Source of the DNA: Strobilurus pachycystidiatus
Taxonomy: Eukaryota > Basidiomycota > Agaricomycetes > Agaricales > Physalacriaceae
NCBI GenBank assembly: GCA_019915135.1
Contig: JAHLMK010000005.1
Coordinates: forward strand, 2,356,001-2,420,000
Direction: 5' to 3'
DNA length: 64,000 bases
Made by a program: the position numbers and the translations under genes. The notes beneath the pieces were generated by a model. It had not been told where the DNA came from. It worked only from the letters and a program-made list of their open reading frames with translations, and made no database searches. Shown in pieces: positions 35,330 through 48,398 of the stretch (its first letter is position 1; each line of letters starts with the position of its first letter).

Positions 35330-36032
35330 GCCTACGGAACCCAAGCAGTTCCTCGACTGATCGAGGGGTAAATTTGCAATTTTCGGATCCAAAAGCGAAC
35401 CGCGGCAGAGGCGTAGATTTTGGCTTTCACGGAAACGACAAGGCCGCAGGTTCTCCCTCGCTCTTCGTACAGATTGAGGAGGCAGAATAGAGCAGTAGGC
35501 TCTTTTTGCTCTGATTGACCGGGCTAAGCAAAGAAAGTTTTCTCTTGCTGATTTGGGTAGATGCCCACGTGATGTCACGTCACAGTTTTCCTCTCAACGC
35601 AACCGCTGCGGTCCATCGTGAGGCTATCTGTGTAAAACGCGCCGGTTACGCGAAATACGCGCCTCGTATCATCGATCGTGTACTGCCGCTACTCTGAGTG
35701 CAGTTCATAGACGGGATGTCGGTAAGGCCTTTGATCGGGCGGGCTTTCAGTGGGATTAACTTCAATGGATCTTCAGGATCTGACTTTCTGTTATCTGCAT
35801 ATGACAGATTACGAATCGAAAGCGCTTGAAATGGTGGACAACCCAATATATGTGTGATCCCTCCGGAGGATGGTAAGCTCCTACTCTGCGTGAAGATGTC
35901 GGAAGCCATTAACAGACGCGAGCAGCTATAGTTCTTCCGTCGAATATGAATCCCCCAAATCCAGGGGAACAGGACGGTAGGCGTCATCCCAATTAGGTTT
36001 CGCGCGTTGTGCCCTAATTACATCTGGAAGAC
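35330..36032. other. Intergenic region upstream of TFIIIC gene
   Basis: Promoter side of the TFIIIC gene. The minus-strand frame 34994-35578 extends into it only because no stop intervenes before the start codon. A CATCGCAG acceptor-like site ends near 36040 at the edge of the next coding fragment. Confidence 0.4.
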
Positions 36033-36438
36033 TTGCCATCGCAGACACATCCCTCATATCCATTTGGCAATCCGATTCATGTCAAACACCCCGCTTCCTG
36101 GCCGCGTCCGTTTGCTACGTATGATCCAAAGATGCAGACTCGTGGCCTGTACGAAGACATGGGTCTGGCGCCACATGTCGTCGACTTGACGTTTAGGTGG
36201 AAGGAGCTCGCCTTAGAATTGTCGCTCCCTTCTAATGAAGCGAAGGAGATGGAGAACAAGGCGTCTAGTGCGAGGAGAGTGGCAACTGGAGCGCCAGTCA
36301 GCGCGCCTGAGTCACCTCCTGCTGTTGCTGATGACGCCGACAGCGTGAGCTCAGCTGATGGGGGGCGAAGATTATGAAGAGGAGGAAAGCACCGAGGAAG
36401 ACACCGATTATGATGATGACGAGGACGAGTACCAATAG
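36033..36438 (+). pseudogene. Fragment with acidic tail, frameshifted at a G6 run
   Basis: I do not recognise the protein. The plus-strand coding piece begins near THPSYPFGNPIHVKHPASW, continues with LYEDMGLAPHVVDLTFRWK, and runs to a linker rich in Ala, Ser and Pro. At 36360-36365 six G residues shift the frame and a stop follows at 36377. In the next frame an obviously continuous acidic tail (DYEEEESTEEDTDYDDDEDE) runs to TAG at 36436-36438. The split between linker and tail at a homopolymer suggests either a sequencing or assembly error or a recent inactivating mutation. The 5' part is not visible; an acceptor-like site precedes it. Confidence 0.45.
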
Positions 36439-38474
36439 ACACAAAACAGGTATATTTAAGGTCCCTTTTCTATGTCATGGATAAGGAAATATGACGCTGG
36501 ATCACTAGATATTTTTGGGGACAAGACGCCACCAGGACTACTTCTCGATGTTCATAGCGATGAGGACATCCCGAATGCCTTGTGTGCCCGTTTTGTGCAA
36601 TATGACTCAGGTCTTCCTTCCTTTCGAGTTGTTACATCACCTGCGGGCTTGACGGTCAGATCCCAGAGCTGAGAAATATCGACCACAGTACTAGTGCACG
36701 GGTGTACTTGGAAAACCGCGTGAATCCCAATCCGAGTACGCTCGGAGCGTCGGATATAATTCGCTCACTACATGTGCCAAAGCCACTAGAACGTTTCTAA
36801 AACGCCTCGCCACCAAAAGTTGTGTGGTACTCCGACATTACAATTGCATTGTCTTTTCCTCGTTCACATGCATTATACCCGTCGAGCTTGACGCCACATG
36901 GCCCGAAACGCCGAGTCCACGACCGCCGGACAAAAACGAGCGAGCATATCACCAGTCGTCGGAGTGTTCAGCCAGCTGTCGTAAATGACTGATGGCCAAT
37001 CCAGCGCCAAGAGTAGCCAGGTCGGGACTCGGAACGCGCTTACGGGCCCAGCATTGTGCCGCGCCCTCTGCCCACTGTCGGACACCCAAAATAAGCCCCG
37101 AGAGGACTGGAAGCTAGAGCCCATCTGAAGATCGGCGCGCGTCCAATCCGCTTTTTCGAAACCGTTCCGTTGCGCATTCCGAAAGGACATAACTATGACC
37201 GATCAAGTTGAATTTACACATTCCATCAGCGCGCCCCCGAGTTAGTAACTGGAGACTTTAGAGGTCTTTGACGGGAGAAGCCAGGACATGACTTTGCGTA
37301 ATGATATTGCGGTGGCGGCAAGCATACCCAGATGGCAGTACGGGCCCGGGAGCGGGTGGACAGTGAAAAGCAAAGATGATGATCAGCCAAGGCACGCATT
37401 ATGCTTGAACGCAATGAATGGAAGGAAGAGGAGCTGTTGATTCTTCTCACCGACAAGCCAGCAGGCTATAAACCTGCCACGAGAGGACGTACCGTCGTGC
37501 GTGAACAGAATGATGCCATTCAATGTCAGTACGAGGATTTGACTGGACGGACAGTAGACGTTCGAGCCCGTGTACTTCGGATGCGGGCAGTTGGGCTAGG
37601 TTGAGAGAAAAAACTTCAGGAGATGACGAGAAGCCGCAGCCTAGAATAGAGACCATGCCAGATGCCTGAGCAGCCGGGCTCGATGTCCAGTAAAATCAAG
37701 TCCAGACAGTGCATATGATCAGCTTTCATGTCCGGAAACATATGCGCCTTCAATTGCGTTGCAGGCAGCATCAGAGCAGAGTCACAGTGCATATGTCCAG
37801 CCGCCCCGCAGCAAAGTGGAGCCGTAGAGCGCCCAGAGGATGATGCAGTGATGATGCCGGTAGTGACCAGACGCCAGACAGCGGAACTTTGCTACGCGAG
37901 TCGCGAGAATTCGGATGAATCCACGTGGATCGGGTCGGGACTCGGATACCATGCCGCCCGCCTGCGCCTCCTCGCTTCGAAGCGCAAAGTCATGGAGACC
38001 TGATTGTAATTACATCGAAACGGAGGACATTTTTCACAACTTCTTGCTGCGCGTGATGAGGCGTGATGCCTGTTGTTAGTTCATTGCCAGGGGAATGATC
38101 GGATATTGGGTTGGAAACGTTGTAGTGCGTGTACGTCTGTGTGCCCCACTGATGGGGCGAGAGAAGAAGGACGATGTCGTATTTGAGGCGCATGGCTGGA
38201 CAATCTTCTTACCTCCGTATGTTCAAGTATAGGCGGGACGTGTGCACTGTGTACGTTTCAATCTATTTTTTTCTATGAAACGAGAGCAACAATAGAGTAA
38301 GACAGCGAATATTTCGATAACAGTATGCTACAAGATGAAATGTACAAGTTTCGTAGACTTGATGTCTACATAAATACGTAAAGCAGCGTACTGGGGGATA
38401 TGTCAACTGTGGATCAACGGAGATGGTTGGGAGGGCAACGCACAATGCAATTGGAGAACCAGTCAGATGAGAAT
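36439..38474. other. 2 kb without a supported gene
   Basis: Short open frames occur on both strands (for example 36873-37190 minus and 37728-38003 plus), but none could be joined into a gene or matched to a domain. The last 300 bases are AT-rich and are probably the 3' flank of the MYND gene. Confidence 0.35.
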
Positions 38475-39205
38475 CTACTTGTAGGCGAGGAAGTAGGCGG
38501 AGAGGGCGGGGAGATCGTTGGATCCAGCATCAGCATAACCCTGCCGCCGGGAGCCGTTGAATTTTAGGACAATAACGGGGCCACACCATGCCTTGGCGGC
38601 GGCGCCAGAGGTGATGTGATATATGGCGCGGTTGACTGGCGATGATTTTTGGAGGGCGGTGGGAGAGTACCAGAGGTTGAGAGGGAAGCGCAGAGGCTCG
38701 CCGTTGAGCCCTTGGGTGAGCACAATGCCTTCCGAGAGCCCGTCGGAGAAATGGGAGTGGACCATGGGCACGGGACATATGCCTTCGGTGGGTTTGTGGG
38801 ATGGCCGGCATGTCACGGATATGATTCGCGGGCGTTCTGCGAGAAGAGTGAGAAGGTGATCACCAGAGGCGGCGATTGGGCGGCGCGGTACCTTCTTCCG
38901 GCGCAAAGAGGATAGCCGAGACGGTTATGTACTGCGGCTCTGCTGGAGGTGGCGTCGCGATCATGTTCATGTTGTAGTTTTGGGGCTGCGATTGGCTGGT
39001 GGCGGGCACGCATTCTTTGCGGTGGCGGGGCCAGTCCTGGTGGATCGACGCGTCAGGGCGTGCACGGTGCATGTGCGGGGTAACCACGTACGTTTTGCAG
39101 ATGCTCGGGCGTGCAGTACCAGGCGGATTGGCAGCGGCTGCACCACATCGAGGTGGGGCGCATGCAGAGGGTGCACGGGTGGTTGATGAGGGGAACGGCG
39201 TGCAT
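38475..39205 (-). CDS. MYND-type zinc-finger protein
   Basis: Small protein with an N-terminal MYND zinc finger, a protein-protein interaction module. Three exons (39092-39205, 38892-39036, 38475-38836) sum to 206 codons plus stop. The finger spans residues about 9-49: CTLC, CSRC, the aromatic-Cys AWYC, then after the first intron WPRHRKEC, giving the usual Cys/His ligand spacing. Residues 50-90 are Gln/Pro-rich and low in complexity. The C-terminal 120 residues (VPMVHSHFSDGLSEGIVLTQ, RAIYHITSG) are conserved-looking but not a domain I know; similar MYND proteins without SET domain are common in mushrooms. Start chosen at the ATG just before the first zinc ligand. Confidence 0.85.
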
Positions 39206-39779
39206 GATGGGCGAGGGCAGATGGAGTCCAGGACTGGCTAGGAGAGGCGTATTTAAAGAGAAACAGCAGGTCGGATATGTCCGCTTTGTCAGGCCGTGCT
39301 GCAGCTAAAATATTTCAGATTTTCTGCCAGATCGAGTCACCCCCCATTCGGCCAAATCTTGATCGCAAAGAGGCGATGCTCTTCCCAGGCACGCGCCATA
39401 TCCCAGCAGTGGCCCTGCATCAGTTTGGTTGGCCAGCTCCGTTGAAAGGATGGCAACGAGCATGGCTGCTCGAATGGTGGGATTCGACCGCGAAAGCCTG
39501 CCTTTTGGCAGCATACAAGCTGCCTTTGCATGTCGGCTACTGCCCTTTGACTCCCTTTGACGCAATTTCATCCAAAGAGACTTCCTTTCGCCCACAATTA
39601 ACCGCCAAACCAACCAGCTGAACCAGTTCTATCAGAACGTGAGCGGTCCGCATGTCCTGGAGGACCCCAGAACCACCTGCTCCGTCCGGCCGATCATGCC
39701 GACTCGCCGACCAGGCCGGCTGGCGGCTTGCCTGCGACGTGACCATATTCGTCACACGGACCGCGTCCTGACCATCATC
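39206..39779. promoter_or_regulatory. Divergent region between MYND and RBM8A genes
   Basis: 574 bases separating divergent start codons; both promoters must lie here. The 114-codon plus-strand frame at 39277 lacks domain and splice support. No clear TATA box. Confidence 0.4.
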
Positions 39780-40505
39780 ATGTCCGACGATGAAATGAAC
39801 ATTGACGAGGGTAGACGGTGATTATTCTGTGCCACAACTGCCCATGCTCAATTCCTTCCTTCGCAGTTGCTGCCGGGGGTGCCATCCGCAAACGCGGACG
39901 CGGTTTCCAAAACACGGGTGCGTGTTTTTGCATCAAATTTTCAATTGCGGCGTCTTTGAACATGTAACCTTTGTCTTTAGGCACAAACGAAGGCGCGGGG
40001 GCAACTGAACCAACTTACGACCGCGTGGAGTCGAAGGAGTCCGATACGCGAGCCGCCCGGTGTGAGTGCTCCCTTGACCGCCGTGCAACACCTTTGTAAC
40101 TGTTTCTCGTGGTGATTTTCAGCTGTGGAGGGATGGATCGTTCTCGTAACCAATGTGCACGAGGAGGCTACCGAGGAGGACGTTACCGACAAGTTCGCGG
40201 ATTTTGGCGAGATCAAAAACCTCCATCTCAACCTGGATCGTCGCACCGGGTATGTCAAGGTGAGACGCTGCTGGCCATTGGCTGTGGATGGTGGCTGATA
40301 CGCGCTCGTCGCGGTGGTGTAGGGATATGCCTTGGTGGAGTACGAGACCATGGCGGAAGCACAGGCTGCCATTGATGGTGCCTCTGGGACCCAGCTCCTC
40401 GAAAACACGATTCAATGCGATTATGCATTTGTTCGGCCGCCTCCGTCGGGGCCCAAGAAGGGCAGGGCTCGTGGTCGCAGTGCCAGTCCGAGTAGACGGC
40501 GATGA
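39780..40505 (+). CDS. RBM8A: RNA-binding protein RBM8A/Y14, exon-junction complex core
   Basis: Y14 pairs with Mago to lock eIF4A3 on spliced mRNA, marking exon junctions for localisation and nonsense-mediated decay. Five exons (39780-39810, 39867-39917, 39981-40061, 40123-40259, 40323-40505) sum to exactly 160 codons plus stop. The start is [11 protein letters not shown] basic KRGRGFQNT stretch follows, then the RRM (about residues 56-140) beginning [22 protein letters not shown]2 is VLVTNV and RNP1 is [12 protein letters not shown]. The tail is short and RS-like ([14 protein letters not shown]), as in animal Y14. Finding Y14 fits a genome with this many introns per gene. Very sure. Confidence 0.95.
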
Positions 40506-40675
40506 ACGGGGAGTGCGCATCTGTAGTAGCATTTTATTTTTTACACTGTTTTGTACGCAACTTGAGAGTAAATACCATTGTAATGTGTGAGCTTGCTTGT
40601 TCGGAATTGCTTCTCTTGAGCTCGTTGTTGGCGCGTTGCCTAATAGTTTCCCACGGTCGTTCTCTTCCATCCTCC

Positions 40676-41682
40676 ATGGCAAAATCTCCCACCAAGGAAA
40701 AGACCCCCGAAAAGCCCGAATCTGAGGACGGCGACGAGGGAGAGGACGAGGGAGAGTATGAGATAGAGGCCATTCTCGACGTGGACCTCAATGCGTTTCC
40801 GGACGTGCGTGTTCTTTGATATGATGTTGTGCACTTGTACTGGCGACTCACCACGCCCACATACAGCGGAAGAGCAAGATAGGCTACTGGTGCAAATGGG
40901 TCGGATACGACAACGAAGACGACAACACCTGGGTCAACGACGAAGATGCCGAGTACGACACTTTTGCGCGACGTTTGGCTCTGGGCACTCAGCACTTATC
41001 ATAGGAACGCGAGGGATCTTATTGACGAGTTCTGGAGGCAGCGCAAGGAAGCGGAGAAGGAAGAGGAGAAGAAGAAGGCAGAGAAGAAGAAACGAGGGCG
41101 TCCGAGCGAAAGTAGCGCGTCGGTGACTGCGTCGACGAATAAACGCGCGCGGAAAACGCCAGATCCCCACGAGGATGACACGGAAGAGGAACAGCCGAAA
41201 TTGACGAAAAAGGCGCGCTCGACGTCGGCAAAGGCGAATACGGCGTCCACCAAGGCGGCCCGCAAGAAGCAACCATCACCGTCGGTCTCGGACAATATAA
41301 CCATGGAGGACGGAACCATCGTCGGAAGCATGAAGAAATACGAGAATCTCCAGTCCTGGGAGGATATGATCTCGGAGGTCACGACTATCGAGCAGGACCA
41401 GGCGACCCAGGAGCTATACTTCTATTTCACGCTGTGCGTCTTGTGTCGTCTTGCTTGCTTCGCTATTTTTGCCGCGCGCTAACTGAAGAACCTGATAGGA
41501 AAAACGGCGACCGCGTTAGGTCGGAGGAGAATGTTGCCCGGTACAAGTTACCGCAAAAGGTCGCCTCCGTCTCGCTCACTCTGGTCTTTTTGCTGCTGAC
41601 TGACGAGATGTCATTCTCTTAGATGATTGATTTTTACCGGAACCATCTCAAGTGGTCACAGGCAGATCCCACCGAATTGTGA
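40676..41682 (+). CDS. Chromodomain/chromoshadow protein, HP1 (Swi6) type
   Basis: Heterochromatin protein that binds methylated histone H3 Lys9 and dimerises. Five exons (40676-40804, 40867-40952, 41005-41433, 41499-41559, 41623-41682) sum to 254 codons plus stop. The acidic N-terminus leads to the chromodomain (about residues 27-85): YEIEAILD, YWCKWVGYD and DNTWV supply the three aromatic cage residues. A Lys/Glu-rich hinge with KKRGRP and other basic patches suits nucleic-acid binding. The chromoshadow domain covers the last 75 residues (MKKYENLQSWEDM to MIDFYRNHLKW). It lies 170 bases downstream of RBM8A in the same direction. Length is typical of fungal HP1 proteins. Confidence 0.93.
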
Positions 41683-44600
41683 TGCTGAAACGCACCCTTC
41701 TCCTCCTTCTCTGTCCGTTCCATTTTTCTTGTTAACCTCACCATTCATCACAGTGCTTTTTTCGCCATCTCTTGTATGTATATCAAATATTTGAATAACT
41801 GATTTAGTGTCGCTTCGCCGTCATGATGCATGACGACTTATCAGTGCTCATTATGACATTGCATCTATGCCCCCCGCCACCTGGACCGTCGCCGTTTAAC
41901 CACTCCCAAGCTGCCGCCAATAACCATCCCCCAAGTTCGAGCATAATTCAGCGGGATCAGTCTTCCAGACCTGCAGGTACCGAATTCGCAGCGTTGGGGA
42001 TGAGAACACGCTCCCCTCTCCGCCCAGCCAGTCCGCATCGGGGATAATCTCGCTTTCAGAATGTCAATGATCTCTTGCAGCCATGATCAATCTCGGTTTC
42101 TGTCTCCCACGTAAAGCACACGTAATAATCAAGCCCAGACGCCGCCTATCTCGGGGACCTCTCCGATTCAGAGTCAGGTTAACGATGGGGGGAGGCGACC
42201 GTTGATGGGGAGGGGGTAAGCATTGCTGCTGATTCCTGGTACGATTGCCGCTGTCGTAAGGGCTCGGTGTGAAAGAGAGCATGAAAGGGGCGGAAGCAAG
42301 TGCAGTGTGGTAGGTGCCGGGCTTAAACAAAGTTTAACGCGAAGGAGTTTCGCCTCACCCTTGCTTGCGTACACCGCTGTCTCCATGTCGTAAACATGGC
42401 TCTCCTCGAGGAATAACGATAGGTCGGGCCTTTCTTCACATGCCAACGCACAACTTGGAGCATCCGGACGCATTTAAGGTATGGGTGGGAGACAGACCTC
42501 ACCTGGACGTATGTTATATCAACTATATCGTATAGCTCTGACATCTGTGGACCACTAGCTGATCCGCGACTATACAGATATTTTAAGCGGAGTCTCGGAG
42601 AAGGGATGTGCTTGATGCGCAATTAAAAGTACGGGCCTGGCATCCGTATAGGCCCCGTACCCTCAAATCGACATCTATGTAAGGCCCAGCGTACACACGG
42701 AAAACGGCTCGCGCTGGTCGGTGACTGCCATGTTCAATCAGACATGTACTGTATTAGACTCGGACTCGAGAGCCTGAATGCCACTCGCTACATGACATCA
42801 GCGCAAGCGGGTGGTAGATATCCCCTTCGATGCGAGCCTCGAGCCTCGAGGTACGGAGGTTGGTACTTGTGACGGGATGAAGTGTCGAATCGCCGGGAGT
42901 ATGTGCTGTATGTGTGGGATTGCAAGAGAAGCTAGATCAAGTTCAATTGAGCTTGAGCGCGTGTGTAAGTGCATCTTGTATACAGCGGGAACTCGTGCTG
43001 ACTGTCCAGCACTTCAGATTGAAATTTCGCCATTGATACGAGAGCTAGCCGGTCTTTAATGTCGGCCAATGATGTGCGAGCTGCTTGTGTGGTATGGATC
43101 GTGATGGTATCGGAGGAGATTAGGCTGTGCCAGCGTACTCCGTGCTGCGACATTTTCTAGTAACCGAAGGGAGGCTGACCTGTGCGTATGAACATCAGTG
43201 ATCCTCGGGCGACGTATAATATTACCACGAAGGGCGAGGAGCTCTCTAGTATTACGGCTCTCGGTACGCAGGTCCAGATCCGGGTGAAGGGTAGATATCA
43301 TCGTGGGCGCACTACCTATAAGGGAGCAGGAGAAGGGGGAAAGTTGAAACTGGGAAACTTCTCAACGTCGACCAGAAGGTGCGCCTAAATGAGCACACAA
43401 TTTAAGGAGCATTGTAGCCTTTTTGGACCAGATAGAAGACTGATGTGTGCATCATAGAGCGATAATTCACCGTACCCGCTCGGGGAGCAGGAACCAGTCG
43501 GTGGGCTGTCATTCCCTGTTCGCATCATAGAAGCTCTGAAGTGGCGGCGGACAATGATAGAATGACGGACGTCTCAGCGAAGATTGTGCGGACGTACCTT
43601 TGGCCTCTGAGGCCCAATCTCCAAAGATCGATTCCGTCGAGGGTCAGAGCGGAGAAATCCTCTTTGGCGCGTGCTACCCACGCGTGCGAGAGCCCGTCTG
43701 TCACCCTGTCCCACCCACGGCACTTGAACCTAACTGCCAATCTTGACAAGTGAACCTAAGGAAAGTGCCGACGCGACCCCACGGTGGCCAACACCTCATC
43801 TCTTGCGTTGGGTTCGACTTGACTGTTCGGTGCTATCATTTTTTCTCCAAATCACTGAATGGATGGGAAGCCACGTCGCTGTTAATGTATGGTGCCATAC
43901 ATCACGAGATGGCCTCGACAGGTATGTGAACCGGGAGTGTGAGTGGCGACGCGACTGCGTCTTCTTAGTCGTGCGACGTCCGGAGCAGGGTTACAGAAGA
44001 ATTGACGAGTGGATGTGATCGAGATGTGGGGACAGAGGTCAAGAGGCATCGGTATCAGTCGATTTTGAGGCGGCCCTCAAGGGTGATCGGAAATTTCTAC
44101 ACCCCCTGCCACCCCTTGAGCTCCTCGTTCAGATTCATTCTAAGCTGAAACGAAATTGACGAGTCCAGAGTGCGTTAGTCTCGTTGGGAGGACCACCATA
44201 TGAACCGTGCATCATGAGTGGTCGGGCGTGAGAGCGTTCAAGTGAACGTGCGCATGCTGCTTGCCAGAGATAATCGATAATGTACGTTTCAGCTTGAGCG
44301 CCTATTCAGTTAACATTGCTCTCGCCACATGATAAGGAGACTTCAAAGTCATAGCAGCCTCTGCAATCTCTCCTGCAACCTAGACACGTCGCTGTACTCA
44401 TTAATGGGTGGCAATTGGGTTCGGTATCACGTACACATAGAGAACAGTCGGTCGTGAGATGTGGCGATCAGAATCATTGATTCTTTCATGATCTCCACGA
44501 CAATCCTGACAATTCCGAAGCCGGCGGCAACTGATTCTCAGATTTAAGGCCAGATTGAAATGGCGCCGAGCGATTTGAATGCGCTGGATTTTCGTCTGAG

Positions 44601-45163
44601 TATTGTACGTGTCAATCAACGAACATTCAAAGACGCGACCATGTCCGATAGCCCAGAGGGGCAGTACCAAGCGGCAAGATAAAGTTTAGAGCCTTGATGA
44701 TTTGCGGAGCTTCTATCCGGCTTCCTGCCGCTTCCATCTCATTGTAATTGTGTATGCCGGCATTCCATCTTGTTCCTGCCCCTCATATGACCTCTTCAAC
44801 GCCCATTTTGCGACGCGTCGAAGGATTGTTAATAGCAGTGCCTCATTGCCAGTCCAGAACATAGGTACATTTGGGGCGGGCTTGTCGCTGAATGTCTTTC
44901 GCTGTGAGTCGCCGTGATTCTCTGATGTGGTCCGACTGACTCCGACAGCACGTCGTACAGTAATCTTTCTGTGCCATATTGTATATGTCACGGCGGGCGG
45001 CCTTGCATTTAAGTATTCACCGACAAATGGACTATTTCGGCGGCGTGTTCCTGGGCTCTCCGCCTGCTCCGGTGGGATTGAGATGTGAAACACATGAATC
45101 GGCGCTCCATGGCGTGCGAGTAAGTAGGATTCCATGGACGATGGAGGCTTGTATCAAGCCGTC
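41683..45163. other. 3.5 kb without a supported gene
   Basis: Many short frames on both strands, none with a domain, consistent splicing and a start. The segment has mixed composition, and I saw no terminal repeats or transposon proteins. A plus-strand frame at 44702-44917 is weakly signal-peptide-like but isolated. Confidence 0.35.
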
Positions 45164-48100
45164 ATGCCTCATCGATATCGCTTAGCGCTAATGTTACCAT
45201 CAGCATTCATCGGTAGCTATAAGATGGTCATCTCGTATGGCCTGCTGCTCGTTATTTTCCCTTTGCTGGTGACATGCTTGTGCCGCACTCAGGTAAGCTT
45301 TTTTCGTCCAATGACAGCTCAGCCTGGCATCGCTGCTAAATTGCTTTCAGCCTCCTGGTACGTATCACAGATTGTCCATTCATTGCAGCGCAACTACATG
45401 GCCCGGTTCTCACCTCGTAATTCCAGACAACGTCTTTCTGAGTCCGCTGCCGAGACGCATCACGGTCAGACCAGGACATGACAGTACTGTATATACCAAC
45501 GTGTATGTGGAAACTATCTTCACCGATTCGGAGGTCCGGCCCCTGGTTTGTATGTCGCTTGATACAGTCCGAAAACCTCGGACGTTAGTCTGCTGCGGCC
45601 TTTCCCACTGTATGTCTGGGCGCCTATGCATGTTATTTTTTGGCCGCCTCAGTACGCGGCCTCAGAAGGACAAAGGTCAACGTACACGGTCATCTACTCG
45701 GTGAGTTTTTGTCGCTCTTCTCTCACTGAGTCTGACCTACTATACGAACGATTCAGTGATAGGACACTTCGCCCGATCCCACGTAAAATCTGACATGCAG
45801 CTCCAATGTTGAGGCATTGCAGTTCAACGTCCACTCTGACTTGCCCGGGTGGTCGATACGTGATTCCGAATCATTGAATCCAGCAACCAATGACCGTGTG
45901 GTTGTCTAGTTCGACAGGGATCAAACACGCACACAAGTATCCTTTTGCTCATTCCGAACAGATTCAATTCAACATTACTGATATGCACAGCACCCTTTTG
46001 TCGGGAATTAGTTTAGCGTACCGGCCTTCTCTTTGTTTTCCCAGTAGCATGAACGGCATTTCCCACTCGTTCTCTCGATCCGTGTATTCCAATCCAGTAC
46101 CTTGCTGGTTCTAGGCTCAGACGCCCTGTATCATCCTGGACTCGAATTGCTCGTCTGTATTCTCTGTCATCTACGTCTAGAATGCTGACTTCGAATTATG
46201 AATTTAATCAGTCTCGGTTGGAAGCCCGCCTAGTGTGACACCATGCACTTCCAGATGCAAGCCTGATCAAGTCTGCCCAGCGCTCAAATTCAGACTAAAG
46301 ACGCCTGCCGGATAGATTTCCCATGTTCGATGCTTCCAAACAGTCAATTTTTGAAATATCTCGTGATTCATGCAAGCCTCTTCTCCAAATGGGCTCTGAG
46401 TCTGACTCTTACGCTGTTCGACCATTTCTGATTGTGCAAGAATAAGGAGGAGCTCTTGCGCTGGTAAACTCGACTTCTGTGCATCTTGCCACCGCTCTTC
46501 AAGGGCAAGGCATCTCGGCACCCTTACATGCGAGGGTCCAGAAATGATATCTTCTCGGGTATCTTTCTGCTTACCCCTTCCTCTAAACTTTGTTGCTCGT
46601 ACATAAGATGTAATGTCATGCAACGCATGCACGAACAGTGCTTCTCCAGGACGCAATAACAGGATTCATGAATCAACATCTCATTTGGTATACATCTATT
46701 TATTCTGCGCAGCACTTTGGCGATGTTATGAGACTGCACACCGGCGGCTGCTTGCCGATTTCTATGCTGGATAGTGAGCCCAATATCCAGCAACGCCACA
46801 ATCATTCAGGGTCGGGCTGTGGATCGTGCCGAAGGCTCGGCATCTGGTTGATCCTGGACTATTCCGTGCGGCGTGTTTGCTCCCCGACACTGACTACTTT
46901 GGTCACCGTTGGTGAGATCTACAAATGGTTATTACATCGGGGCTGGAAACTCTGCCCGGTAGTTGCTGAGAACCCTCCGTAAATTCCGTCACAGTGTACC
47001 ATATATTGTTGACTCGCATACGTGAGTATGTCAAATCATCTCCCTGGAACTATGATACAAAGAACCAGAGGGCGACTGTTCGCAGCATACCTAGGCTCTT
47101 TAGTAAACTCTGGTACCATGAGCTAACCTGTCTTACCGCTCTCTCATGTCGACTAGCGACCACAGATCTAAGGGGATGCCGTGGTCGGCGGTCGCGCCAA
47201 CACTTGCTAACAGGTAAGTTGTTCTGCACTGACGCCTGGACCGCTCATAGTGACGGTCTTCACGACGTTGGCCCATATCAGATGTTCTTCTCGTCTGATA
47301 TCACTCCGTGACTTGCCCGCGGCGACTATCCCAATGCAATCAAAAATCGCCCACTAACACCGGATGTTCAGCGGCGCATGAAACCGGATACAGGCAGACC
47401 GTCAGGTAGCACTCATTCCAGTGGGTCAATGCGAGTAAATTGATGCGGTCATCCATGATTTGGGTGCGTCCGGTGGCGGAAATCTTTCTCAATCGGAGTC
47501 AAGATGTGAAGTCGTTGACGTTGAAGACCAGAAAGCACCCCATATTGACATCTGGCAGGGCATTGTCGACTAGTGGACTACTAGTGGGTGACTGTGCAAG
47601 TGCCCCTCGATCAACTAGTAAGTCAAGGCAACCATGACCGTGTAAACAGCAGATTCCATTACTCATGGCACCATATATTCTCAACGGCAGCAGCCTGCCA
47701 CAGGCCAACTTCTGAATCCAAGAAGCAGGCGGCTTGTCTTCTGTGTTCTGTGTGTCTCAATCAGGGACAAATTACGCTGATCATACTGGACTAGTACTTG
47801 ACGGGTATCAGCCGAAGCTTTGGCACCTATCTGATACTTACGGCGCGCCTCAGGATGGATCTGTCGATGATTGAACCTTCCAAGATATTGAAATCACCAT
47901 CGGTACGCGTGCAGTGCCACGTCAGTGCTCCCAGCTCTGACGCAAGTCGATGCCATACACAGTGTTCTCGTGGGGCACAGATGGGCCGCGTTTCAGCACT
48001 TCGATCTTGCGCGTTGCTTGTCGTCTTTCTGGCGGTGAACTTCATGTCCGTGATTGCCACTTATGTGATGTGGCGGCTTCAGCATAATATATCAGTGCGA

Positions 48101-48270
48101 TCAATAAACCTACCGTTGGCGCTGGTGGTCATATTGTTCCATTTCCACATTGATGGACAGAGTGATCACATGTTCGGGCGGTGCATGGTGAGTGGCGATC
48201 TTTTTCGTTCGTGATGGGCAACGGAAGCAAGACTGTGGCAGACGGAAGCGAAGAGTTGCCACAACTCGCG
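45164..48270 (+). pseudogene. Decayed membrane-protein gene, possibly DUF4436-like
   Basis: Pieces of one protein appear in order. First, MPHRYRLALMLPS leads to a hydrophobic segment (MVISYGLLLVIFPLLVTCL). After a 58-base intron comes an extracellular-type block (SIHCSATTWPGSHLVIPDNV, VYTNVYVETIFTDSEV). Near 45950 there is KYPFAHSEQIQFNI after a frame break. At 47970-48190 there are two further hydrophobic segments (CALLVVFLAVNFMSVIATYV and INLPLALVVILF). The order resembles fungal DUF4436 proteins, an N-terminal anchor, beta-rich domain and C-terminal membrane helices, but this is from memory. In-frame stops and a silent 1.8 kb gap argue that it is broken. Its 3' end is part of a sequence duplicated at 51338-51581. 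Confidence 0.35.
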
Positions 48271-48398
48271 TACGTATAGGGGATCCGCAAGCGAAATGGC
48301 CGAGGTCTATGCAATCGGCGTGCAGCACTGGGAAGCTCTTCCATAGAGAGGCCATTAACTTGAATCAGGACGAAGATTAATATTACTTCAACATCCGG
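48124..48398 (+). repeat. Dispersed repeat copy A (inverted partner at 51338-51581)
   Basis: About 275 bases matching the reverse complement of 51338-51581 at roughly 90 percent by eye. The first 160 bases are nearly identical, running past the shared GTGCATGGTGAGTGGCGATC to ACTCGCGTACGTATAGGGG. Copy A has about 30 extra bases near 48283. The match ends at CCGG near 48398. Confidence 0.85.

Noticed and set aside
40934..41382. Minus-strand frames over the HP1 gene
   Set aside because: Antisense of the Lys/Glu-rich hinge; the plus-strand chromo and chromoshadow domains are unambiguous.
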